A DNA stretch of 64,000 nucleotides from Toxonevra muliebris. Its lineage: Eukaryota > Arthropoda > Insecta > Diptera > Pallopteridae. The position numbers and the translations under genes are program-made. Position 1 is the stretch's first letter. Each line of letters starts with the position of its first letter. The DNA lies in NCBI GenBank assembly GCA_963691655.1, contig OY829328.1, forward strand, positions 11,424,704 to 11,488,703. Reading direction: 5' to 3'. The notes beneath the pieces were generated by a model, which did not search any database, was not told the DNA's origin, and saw only the letters and a program-made list of their open reading frames with translations. This document shows positions 12,445 to 21,765 of this stretch, in pieces.

Positions 12445-12984
12445 ATTAGCGGCAGGGTTCGGACCTTGAATATCGAATGTCGTAGTAAATGAGACAAAAA
12501 AGCGTAGCAAAAACAAAATTTCCGTAGTGAATTTAGAAATTTAGAAGAAATGTTTTTTTTAATAAAAATATGTATATTTAAAAAGAGTACAAATGGGCAA
12601 AAAAAAAAAAAAACATTAAAAAATCATTACATTTATGCGAATTGAGCGGCTTCTTTATTGCTTCTTGTAGACACCTTTGATTTGTTCATTCTATTTTTGC
12701 TATTTTATCTTATGTAAGTTCTATTTGTTGTAGCGATTTTTTTGTTTAAACAAGTTTTGCATATATTTGTGTTCTTTTTTCTTTGGCAAGTTCCAACAAG
12801 TAAAATAGTTACCATATTCACGTATTTGACATGTGGCTTCAGGCTTTTTTGTACAAGTAGTATGCAACGAAAAAAATCCTAGTAGATTTTAGCTCAAGCG
12901 GAGTGACAAAGAAGATTTTAAAATTTTGCTAAAAACGTAGTAAATATACTACGATCGTAGTAAAGTCCGAACCCTGATTACCGA
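12445..12984. mobile_element. 524-bp hAT-like non-autonomous element
   Basis: Termini are CAGGGTTCGGACCTT (from 12453) and, reverse-complemented, CAGGGTTCGGACTTT (ending 12976). The flanking 8-mers are ATTAGCGG (12445-12452) and ATTACCGA (12977-12984), matching at six of eight positions, as expected for an aged hAT 8-bp duplication. GTAGTAAA blocks are repeated inside both ends. The interior is AT-rich with no transposase frame. The element lies inside the degenerate ATCGCAAAACGAT array. Confidence 0.75.
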
Positions 12985-13215
12985 TATCATAAAAAACTCG
13001 TACAAAATATTTCTAAATGCTCGCAAACAATATCAGAAACGATTCGTAAAAAGGCTCGCAAAAGGCTCGCTAATGATATCTTGAGTGTCGTAAACAAAAT
13101 TTTTGCTGCCACAAACTGAGCGTAGCGTTTTCGGATCCAGTTGCGATAGTTTTATTCGCAAAAGTTTCGCCAAACTCTCTTAAGCGATATCGTTTACGAA
13201 GATTTTGCCCGCTGG

Positions 13216-14371
13216 AAACTTCTGGCCTTATGAAGTTAACGAAAGTGACAGTTTTCATTGTTGTTGTTTTTTTTTTTTTTTGCTGGGGCTCTAGTTGTTG
13301 TTGCTGCTGATTGTTTGATGACAGAAACGAAATTGTTTGGCATGTGCGGTTGTGTATGTGTGTGTTTGCATTTAATGTCCGCATTTAATGAAAGTGTCAA
13401 CATTTGACAGCATTGTTAGCAATCCACATATGAATAATTATGCAAATTGTTTAATTTATACCTCTCTCTGCTCACATACTACATACATACATACATGCAT
13501 AAATATTAATACATACATATGTATGTAAATATATGCACATCAGCATTATTTTTGTTTTGTTTTTAAATTGGCACTTTTTAAATTCTTACTAAGTACATAT
13601 AAATTCCCTTTACTACATATTTAACATTCTATGGTTGTGTGTTAGTGTGTGCTCGTTTAATATTAAATTGACATTGACCTTTTCTCTATGTGGCATACAT
13701 AAACACACACAAACACACGTTAAAGTTTTTCCCATTGTTAATTTGATCTCTACGGAACGTTTCTTTTATTATATTGTATTTAATCTTACATTATTGTACA
13801 CTGGGGGCACATGACATAGAAATATATATTATTTTCTAAAAATGCTGCTACTGTATAGCTATTTTAACAATGAACTCTGTAATGCAGTGTAGCTAACTAG
13901 AAGATATTTATTGTTTTGGACAAGCTTTTTAAATTTTTGCTATTTTCTTAAATTTAATTTTAAATAATTGAATGAGTTCTTTGTTAGATTATCAGACAAA
14001 GAGTTTGAAGAATGAATTCGGTATATTCTTAAATTTTGCAGATATGATTTGTGCACAATTGAGCGAAAGGAAGTGAAGAGAGGAAGTAATATTATAAGTT
14101 TCGGGGTCCCAAATCAAATTATACGCATTACTGCATATGCTTTCGAGTTTATTTTAAGCAACAATTTGTTCGATTACCCCTAAGGAATTTTGTCCAACTA
14201 GACAACGAGTCGATTATGATTGCCTTGCTGGGGTTCTATTTAAAATAGAGATATTCAAAGTCTCGTTCCCATCACTTAATGGAATCAGTTGTTTTTCTAC
14301 TAAAGATGATTCAGGCAGCAGAACATCAACTATTATAGACTATCATATATAATACGTAAAATATACTGAAT
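13216..14371. other. Non-coding DNA with microsatellites
   Basis: This stretch holds poly-T/GTT tracts at 13255-13310 and CATA/TATG repeats at about 13470-13530. CACACAAACACAC tracts occur near 13700-13720. No gene is seen. Confidence 0.5.
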
Positions 14372-15246
14372 GAGTGTCGTCAGGGTTGGGGCATATTTTG
14401 ACTTTTGGTCATAACTTCCGTTCAAAGCTGAGTTTTTATTAATGTTGTATTATCATTGAAAAGATCTCACAAATTACTATGTTTTTGCTGAACAATACAA
14501 AAGAAAACAATGAAAAATATAATTGGATTAATAGTTCAGGAGTTATAGAAATTTACAAAGACCAAAAATTGTAGTCAGGGTCGGAGCACTGTAGAAAATC
14601 AATAAGAAATGAAGGAATATGATTGGGAATAACATGAAAATCAAAGGAATAGGAAAAATTACACTTGAAAATCGGGAAAAGAGACCTGAAATCAAAATAA
14701 AAATTCTTCTGTGTGAATTTTAAGGAAAATTTAATTTTTTTATACACACACACGATTCGATACGTTAAAATGGTACGAAAAACATGCACGAGTGAAAAAA
14801 ATTTATTTTCCGAGTCACAAAATTTTCGGTGTTCCGGCCCTGATTACAAGTACTGCTCCCAGTACTGACAACACACGTCATTTAGTTTCGCATCATTTAC
14901 AGCATATTCGCGTGATGCAAACACCATGAAATGCTATATATTTCCACTTCTTAAACTTTATCGAACAATTTAAGTTAACTTACTTTCATGTTTGCATGAT
15001 ATTTTTTAAATTAATGTACTTTTTCTGGCATTGCTAAAAGTTTTTCTACTCTTTTTTTTAGCATGCGGTCACTTTTCTTCTTTTAACACTTATATACACT
15101 TAACGCTCTGAACTCAAAATGGCATGAAAATTTTGCTTTCGGCATGACAAATAATACTGTACATTAACTTAACGGACATCAGTGAGATATAACGGAGAAA
15201 ACGACACTATCCCGACCCTGACAGCGCCCCGACCATGACGACACTC
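14372..15246. mobile_element. 875-bp inverted-repeat element, class unresolved
   Basis: The outer 21 bp at 14372-14392 (GAGTGTCGTCAGGGTTGGGG, then C) and the reverse complement of 15226-15246 match at 19 of 21 positions. Related TCAGGGTCGG blocks recur internally at about 14574-14584, 14833-14843 (reverse) and 15210-15222 (reverse), so the element has nested subterminal repeats. No convincing target duplication was found and there is no transposase-sized frame. Confidence 0.6.
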
Positions 15247-15584
15247 CCCTATATAAAATATTGATAAATCGATTCAATCATATCAGTATAGCATACTTGC
15301 TATTTTACTTAGTAGTTTACTTAGCAAACGCTATAGCAAGTAGTTAGTTCTTATTGAATGGAATCCTTCCTTGCTCTAATCGTTAGTCGTCTACGTTTAG
15401 CTTCAATATCTCAGTACCTTTCATTGGAACGGAAACTACTTACTGTGACGGTAGTAGTACCTGGTGGCAAGCTTTTATTTGCTCTCTAGACTAACAGCGT
15501 TGTTGGGGTTCCATGGGTAGTTCCCTGATAAAAAATCCTCTTCAATATTCAATCTAAGATCTCTTGACTCTTTGTTCTTATATG

Positions 15585-15660
15585 TATAAGCAGTGTGCTA
15601 TACTTTGATCTCTGGGTCACGGGTTCAATTCGCAGTAAGAGCATGGCATCTTTCTTATAA
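15585..15660 (+). mobile_element. Possible tRNA-like SINE head
   Basis: A B-box-like GGTTCAATTCG lies at 15622-15632, and an A-box-like TAAGCAGTGTGC 35 nt upstream at 15587-15598. The intervening sequence ends in a tRNA-arm-like TCTCTGGGTCACG. The tRNA fold is not complete and there is no acceptor, so this is at best a decayed SINE head rather than a tRNA gene. Confidence 0.35.
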
Positions 15661-15795
15661 GCGGATCCAGAGATTTCGAAAGGGTTTTTAACTTTTTTGT
15701 CTCTTTAGGATTTTTTCATTTAATGAACTCAAAATGTATAAGATATTATGTCGCATCCCCAATTGGTACAAAAAATATTTAAAAATAATAATAAA

Positions 15796-16060
15796 TTCAA
15801 GGTTTGTTAACGGGCTTAGATGAAACATCACACCATCACAAAGATCACTGATGAGGAATTGTGGCGGGTTCCAAAACGGCCGTATGGTTTGCCTGCCCTT
15901 TATACATTGTTGCGACTTAGTCACTTTATTACTTTGATAAAAAAGAATAACGTTTCATCTAAGCTCGTTAATAAACCTTGAACTGTTAAGTATTAATGAA
16001 GTAAGTCAAACTATGGAATATGAACAACTAGATTTCAGTTTCATAGTCTCTAATAATTAT
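15796..16060 (+). mobile_element. Hammerhead-ribozyme repeat family, copy C (old, diverged)
   Basis: Homology to copies A and B is clear in two places: the ribozyme region (15842-15890) and the tail AACAACTAGATTT...TTTCATAGTCTC (16028-16055). The ribozyme region lies between nearly perfect 31-bp inverted repeats at 15796-15826 and 15952-15982 (29 of 31 matching), which the other two copies do not have in that form. The copy is too diverged for other boundaries to be set. Confidence 0.7.
15842..15890 (+). ncRNA. Hammerhead ribozyme, copy C (probably inactive)
   Basis: Elements in order: stem I strand AGATCA (15842-15847), core CTGATGA (15848-15854), stem II GGAAT (15855-15859), loop TGTGGCGG, GTTCC (15868-15872). 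Then AAAA (15873-15876), palindrome CGGCCG (15877-15882), TA (15883-15884) and stem I strand TGGTTT (15885-15890). Both stems keep pairing through G-U wobbles. The position of the invariant catalytic G12 (first base of GAAA) is A, so self-cleavage should be lost. Stem conservation despite divergence supports the assignment. Confidence 0.7.
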
Positions 16061-18904
16061 CTAAATAATAATAAATAAGTACAGTTTAGTCTGGACCGAA
16101 ATTACAGAATGCGATTCTTCTTGCTTTTTATTGATGGCTATCGCATCCTCAGCATCCCACGTAGCCAATTATTCACATACAAACGTTTGTTGCTTTCTAG
16201 TGATTTCCACGATTCGCAAAATCTAACATTTAATAAAAACCGTTTCAAATAGTTTCTAATTACATTTAAACTGATTACAAACATTTTCACCTCAAAGGCA
16301 GATGTATCGTTCAAATATTTCTCTATAAAAGAAAAAATAACAAAAACATGGAATGCTCGTGTTTGTTTTTAATTTGTTTGTTTTATTTTGTTGTTTTATT
16401 TTTTTGGATGACTTTGAACTCTACACTTAGCTAGTGCTACTTGAAAATGAAACTTTACTAAGAAAGAATGTTTCTAATAAATAATTTTGTAATGTAAATG
16501 TAAAGCAGTTTAATTTTTTGTACATTTTTTTGTATTCGTAGAGAAAGAATTGTTGACATTTTTAGCCCTTGAGCATTTGACAGCCAAAAGCCCAATGAAG
16601 CTTACTGTCAGTGCAATTCAAAAAGACAGAAACGAAAAAAAAGAAAATAGAAACACGTGGAAAAAAAGGAAAAGAAAAGTAAATTGAAGTATGAAAGTAA
16701 AAGGCAAAATGAAACACTCATACATACATATCACCACACCAGCGCCAAATATCAGGAAATCAGAGGCAAAAGTTGATGACAGGAATACAATCGCGCGTCG
16801 CTTGTCATTTGTCTTCTTTATGTTTATGTTGTCGTTTCCCCCTTCCCTCCGTACATACATCGACTCCAGTCAACCACTGGCGCTGTTGCTTTTATGTCTG
16901 TCGCCTGTTTATTTTATTGTGTATATTTGTTCTTCAGTTGAGTTGCGTTTCGAAATGGTGATTGCAGCGACCGACGACCATTTTGTAGGAGGAACTTAGA
17001 CCAGGTATGTGAGGTAGCGACCATATAAGATTCTCTCACTCCGAAGAGCTTACAATTCTCTTTCGTGCTTTTCGGATATTTGTTACTGCTTTATTATTGT
17101 TCCATAGTTTCTTTTTTTATTTACATTTGAGCCCCAGTCAACCTTATTATTTTAAGGTTCCTAGTTATTTATTTTTTTGTTTCTGTTGGAACTTCCTTTG
17201 TTTTACTCTGTGTATTTTTTGTTGGTGTAGTTCTGGTGCTGTCTGCCTTTGCAAATGTACAATATTACGCCATATTGTGTTAACCGTGCTGACAAATTTT
17301 GTCGTGTAACAGTAAATAGAATACGGATAAACTTTTGCGTCAAAAGTTTTATTACCTTCGTTTTTTTGTTGTTTTCGTTGTGCTTTTCTTTTTCTTTTTT
17401 TTTTTTGGCAGGGGTGGAGGAAGCTTGTTTTTTTCTTGCGCTATTGCGAAATTGTTTAAAAAGTGTTGTTACAAAGTTAAGTTTTCTTTTCTTTGCTGGT
17501 TGTTGTTGTCATAATGAAAGTTGCTTTGGCAGTTGGTTTCAAGTCTGTAAGTGTTGAGGCCTTGCACTTAGCCTTTAGCAAACTATGCTGAAAAAATAAG
17601 TATATTTTCATATTCATAAACTGAAATAAATGATTTTTTTAATTTCTTTTTTTTTATTCTTATTTGAGAGAAATCTCATAAATCTGCTTGTTTTTTATTA
17701 TACTTTATGTAGTTTTCAAAGTTTATGACTGTTATTTAAAATACCAGTCAATGTTTTTTGCATTTACTCTGTACAAGAGAAAAGCTTTGCAGTAGCAAAA
17801 TATTTGATTTATGGGTATTTGTTTTGTAGTTATTAACTTATTTATGAGTTTTTTCCCCCAAAAAAGTTTCCATTTAAATATTAGAATTCGTTTTACTCTA
17901 TTCCAAACTTTTCTTTTTTAAAAAAAGTTCCCCAGTGATCATTCAAAAGTTGAATTAATTTTGCTTTTCCTGGTAGTAACTCAATACATTGCTTTATAAT
18001 ATTCCTAGTAGTTATTATACACAGGAGTTTATAAAAATCAATGCATGAAGCTCTTTATTTTTGCTTTTGGAGAAAATATTCTACATCACGTTTGGCATTT
18101 TCAATTCACCGAAATTATGTAATTGCGAAGGTTTAAATTTCTTTTCTAATTGTAGTAGAACTGCAGCGAGTATGTATTCAGTTTGATGCAAAGTGTAAAA
18201 TAAGAAATTTTCTTTTTTCACGAAAATAGATTTTTTGAATCACGAAAGTGAAAGGCGAAAGCAATTGAATGAAGCAAATAGGATGGAACTGAAAAATTAT
18301 TCCAGAGTGCGCAACAAACATTTTCTTGTAAGCAACTACAAAACTAGCACTACAAGTCCTTTTCATCACAAATCTTTTTGCTAAAACTAAAACATTTGGT
18401 AAAGCTATTTTTAACAATTAACATGGAGAGATATCAAACATTCCACAACTTTCGAAAATTTTATTGGCGAAATCAGATGTATTAAATATATACGAAAATG
18501 TAAAAAACATATTTTTAAATGTAAAATGTTTTTTAAAATAAAACATTTAAATAGAAGAGTAAAACCAAAAAATGAAATAAAAATCGTTACCATTTACACA
18601 CAGAAATATTTATTTTTGGAAAGTCAACTTCATGGGCGGCAGAAGAAGGTGTGCATAATTGACCATACCAGCCAGTTTCCTCTTTCTCTTGCCCAAGAGG
18701 TCGTCTTGACAGCAAGAAATCTTTCTGAATGTAAATTGGGACTAATTAATGTGAATGATATAAATGTAAAAAAAAAAAATCAATAGCTATTGTCTAAACT
18801 TTGATAGCTTATTGCTCTGACGTCTCAGGTGATAGCACTGTCATTCTTGGACGTTTATTAGAAAATTTTTTGCTTTGTTCTATAAAGCTTTTGCGAAATA
18901 TATA
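16061..18904. other. Non-coding DNA, no gene seen
   Basis: The composition is AT-rich, with poly-T tracts (17340-17410, 17630-17660) and short open frames rich in Phe/Cys/Leu on both strands around 16618-17557. None has a start context, splice-site pattern or recognisable domain. A slightly GC-richer patch at 18610-18730 is unassigned. Confidence 0.5.
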
Positions 18905-19180
18905 TGACCAAAATGATCGATCAATAGAACGAATCATCGGTAAATTCGAGCAAAAAGATCCGGTTACCGACCTCTAACCTCTCGATTCCTCGTCGTGTGC
19001 AAGTAATTGGCGTTTCTGTGACTTCAACTTGGCTAATTTTGTTAAAAACTGGGGCGTGCATCCGTATAAGATTCAATTGGCAAAGGAACTGAAGCCCCAA
19101 GTGAACTAAATTAAACTTCACATGATAAAATGCTATGTTTGGCTATGGAGACTAACTTTTGGTGTCGCGCATGAAGCAGA
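18905..19180 (+). pseudogene. Mariner/IS630-type transposase N-terminal relic
   Basis: Conceptual translation in shifting + frames gives ERIIGKFEQKDPV (from 18927), then IGVSVTSTW (about 19007-19035), then NWGVHPYKIQLAKELKP (about 19048-19098). This order matches the N-terminal helix-turn-helix region of mariner/Tc3-like insect transposases, where a helix of the form RIIxKFExTGSV precedes GxSVTSTWRIL...LHPYKIQLxQELKP. At least two frameshifts and a stop break it. Downstream it grades into the dispersed repeat shared with 3425-3622. Confidence 0.7.
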
Positions 19181-19290
19181 AGATTTAAAAAATTGACATT
19201 AATTCAATAATCAATCAATTTTGCATATTTCTCCACGAAAAATCAAGTTTAATTCAAGAAATTCTTGATTCACGAAGGTACATTTTTTCT
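19104..19290 (+). repeat. Dispersed repeat, copy 2 (partner at 3425-3622)
   Basis: The reverse complement of this segment aligns with 3425-3622 over most of its length, including TTGATTTTTCGTGGAGAAAT. Since it follows the transposase relic directly, it is probably the next part of the same element. Its right edge abuts the minus-strand ribozyme repeat that starts at about 19304. Confidence 0.6.
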
Positions 19291-19303
19291 TATGTTTTTT
19301 TGT

Positions 19304-19698
19304 AGACTATGGAAATTAAATCTAGTTGTTACTTTTCAAAGTCATGAGTACTGTTCCAATGTACGCTCTTCATCAAATAATGTATAACAGGCTTAAAGAA
19401 CGTTTATGTGTAGTCATCACAACAACAGTGTATACAGAGACGGGCAAATCAGACGGCCGCTTCGGAATCCGCCACGATTCCTCATCAGTGATCTTAGTGA
19501 TAGTTCTTAATCTTTCAATATCCTATATAAGCTACTAATATTTGAAATCATAACCAAGAATTCCAGATTTGATTCCAAATATCTTCACTGAATAGAAATA
19601 TTGAAAGAAAACTACCACTACCGTTCAGTATACTTATTTGTTGTTGTGTTTTTCTCCTTACTACTAGTCTGCATAACAGTCCGTTATTTCAAACACCA
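19304..19698 (-). mobile_element. Hammerhead-ribozyme repeat family, copy B
   Basis: Read on the minus strand from about 19698 (TTTGAAATAACGGACTG) to about 19304 (CATAGTCTACAAAAAAA), this copy matches 33712-34106 at well over 90% by eye. The one clear indel is about 16 bp near 19353-19370, which copy A lacks. The 3' end is A-rich after TAGTCTAC. There is no coding frame. The ribozyme lies near the middle. High identity to A means the two inserted recently from a common source. Confidence 0.85.
19446..19494 (-). ncRNA. Hammerhead ribozyme, copy B
   Basis: On the minus strand: stem I AGATCA (19494-19489), CTGATGA (19488-19482), stem II GGAAT (19481-19477), loop CGTGGCGG, ATTCC (19468-19464). 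Then GAAG (19463-19460), palindrome CGGCCG (19459-19454), TC (19453-19452) and stem I TGATTT (19451-19446). All invariant core bases are present except that the A15.1-U16.1 pair is G-U. Predicted cleavage follows the C at 19452. Topology is type I (open at stem I), with a 2-bp stem III capped by two bases. Confidence 0.8.
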
Positions 19699-19699
19699 G

Positions 19700-20441
19700 T
19701 TTTTAGTTTTTTTTTGATGTGTAAACATTTTAGCTCACGGTATGGGCAAAATTTCAAATGTGTAAAATGTAAGAATAACTGTATCGTAAGATGTAAGATA
19801 ACTGTAACGTCCAGTTCCCCTCTTGCTCACACTACTGCGCGGCATGACTGTGCTACTCTAAACAACAAAGAGAAGAAGAGAGGGAGAAATTAAAATACGA
19901 GCGGAGTTTGTTTGTTTATGTTTCTATCAATTTACTCTCACATATATGTGCATACGAAAACAAAATGTGTGTGTACATTTATTATTTGTTGGTGTTAAAC
20001 GTGTGGAGATCGACTATACCATACAAGCAGAGAAGTCGCCGTAGCAAACACAGGCGTTTGATAGGTTTTGTATTCGGTTAGTTAGATTGCATTAAAATTA
20101 GATATTCTTTAAAATATAAAAACAATATAATAATGATAAGTAATAAGGAATCTAGGTTTAAATAAATGTATAAACAAAATGTAGTGATAATGATAGCAAA
20201 TCACGGCATTATAAAAATTTTGCTTTGTACATTAGCATTAGAAAAGCAACACTTTTTTGATCTATGTAAATAGAAAAAATCAAACTTATTTATTATAAAA
20301 TCACTTATTTACTTCAATAAAAATACATTCTTTTTATTTTTATTAAATGCAGTTAAGACAACTCTCTTTGAGGTGCTTTTAAAAAGTAGTGGGGTGACTA
20401 GTCATCCCTGTTGCCTTTCTAAGGTTAAATGCGGAAAGCAC
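19700..20441. other. Non-coding DNA, no gene seen
   Basis: AT-rich sequence with no paired termini or coding signal. Confidence 0.5.
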
Positions 20442-20525
20442 TTATCGTCGCCTGAGGATTGATTTGACGTATGTGTGTACAAATTCATATACCTATACGC
20501 CAAATCATTTCTCAGGCGACGTTAT
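20442..20525. mobile_element. 76-bp hairpin element or hairpin RNA candidate
   Basis: The segment 20446-20521 starts CGTCGCCTGAG and ends CTCAGGCGACG. The arms pair over about 26 bp with few mismatches (GTCGCCTGAG, then TGATTTG and CGTAT blocks) around a loop of about 22 nt. It is bordered by TTAT on both sides (20442-20445, 20522-20525). The GC-rich base of the stem stands out in this AT-rich region. It may be a miniature transposon with a 4-bp duplication or a pre-miRNA-like hairpin; the sequence alone does not decide. Confidence 0.55.
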
Positions 20526-21663
20526 GTAAAATTTTTAAATCTAATAAAATTTCAAATCGACAGGAAGATAAACTTAAAGCGCGAAAAAAAGTATGCAATT
20601 GCAGCTGCGTATATGCGAGCATATAGATTCCGATGCATTGAGTAAAAGAAATATAATGCAACTACAACATATCAGCCCTATTCACGATTTGGTGCAATTG
20701 CAAAATATTTATGTTATCACAACAACAAATATATGTGATATGGAAAAAAAATTTGCATTTGCAATGATGCAAGACCATTTGCAATTTATGGTGAATTGGG
20801 CTATTATATATAAAAGATAATGATATCTAATAAGTTTTTAAGTTTATAAAAGAATTGTTTTAATTTGAATTAATTACCTAAGCATATAGATTATACATTA
20901 AATGCCTATATATGGCTATACATATGTGAGCTTATGTATATGACATTCAGTTGGCTTAACTGTTTACACATCAAATATCTTGCGTGCCTTGCACACATCC
21001 ATTGTTTTTAGTTTACCAAATAGAATTTCGATTCACAATTTTCTGATTGATTCTAGATTATTTTACACTCGAGTTTAATGTCCAACCTTAAAATGAATGG
21101 AACCAGCGCAGAAATATATGTTATATGCTTTTTCCCCTCGAATCCACATAACTTTACAAAATGTTACATTAACACTAAGATTCCCAACAAAATCATTTTG
21201 ACTCCGGGAGTGTTTTTAGTCGTGTTCTATTTTTCTCCTAATTTTTTTTTTTCGTAATATTATTCCGTGACTTTTATTTAATATAAAAAGTGAATAGAAC
21301 GAAATTTGTTCAAAAACTTTCATTGACTGCTAAATTTTATTTAAGATGCCTAAAGGAGTCATTTTAACTCCTCACTATATTTTATGTAAAAACTCGTTAT
21401 TTTGTCTATTTTTATTTGAAATAACGCCATCTTAATTCGCTAACGCCCTAACATGCATTTTTTTTAAATTTTATTAGAGAAGCAAAAAGCACTTTTATAT
21501 TTGGAGTATTGTTTCCAGAATTTTTAATTTAACCTAAAAGAATAGATTTTTTTTCTAAGTGGCTGTCGAGAGACACACTCAGGCCAGAAAGGTTCATTGT
21601 GATATCACATGATTGGATTTACAGTTTAACGTGCCGGTTCCGAAAGTAACTGTGGCAATTTGT
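20526..21663. other. Non-coding DNA with a possible piggyBac-like end
   Basis: TTAA at 21169-21172 is followed by CACTAAGATTCCC and TTTTGACTCCGGGAG, reminiscent of piggyBac-type ends, and GGAGTCATTTTAACTCC recurs at 21355-21371. No complete element could be delimited. No gene is seen. Confidence 0.35.
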
Positions 21664-21765
21664 TATCACTTGGTGGTTTTGCCATTATCAACCAAGATAC
21701 TTGTACTTGTACACTTTCTTATAATTCTCATGCACTCCCTTTTGATAGTGAATATAAGAATGATA
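21664..21765 (-). mobile_element. tRNA-derived SINE, copy 2 (5'-truncated)
   Basis: This matches the 3' part of the SINE at 12219-12405 in the same orientation: TCACTTGGTGGTTTTGCCAT, the ACCAAG arm, the CTTGT(A/G)CACTTTCT block and GATAGTGAATATAAGAA. Homology stops before the A/B boxes, so the copy is 5'-truncated on the minus strand, as is usual for retroposed elements. Mismatches to copy 1 are scattered. Confidence 0.7.

Larger units (their letters stand above)
12115..13215. repeat. Degenerate CTCGCAAA/ATCGCAAAACGAT repeat region, split by a SINE and a hAT element
   Basis: Blocks of the type ATCGCAAAACGAT, CTCGYAAA and GATATC recur irregularly at 12115-12235, 12405-12445 and 12984-13215. 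The two gaps are the SINE (12219-12405) and the hAT-like element (12453-12976). With those insertions removed, the three segments join into one CG-containing degenerate array of about 480 bp, unlike the surrounding AT-rich DNA. The array must predate both insertions. Its origin is unknown to me. Confidence 0.5.

Noticed and set aside
16618..17557. Cluster of overlapping open frames on both strands
   Set aside because: All frames are Phe/Leu/Ser/Cys-rich and overlap one another; no family motif seen.
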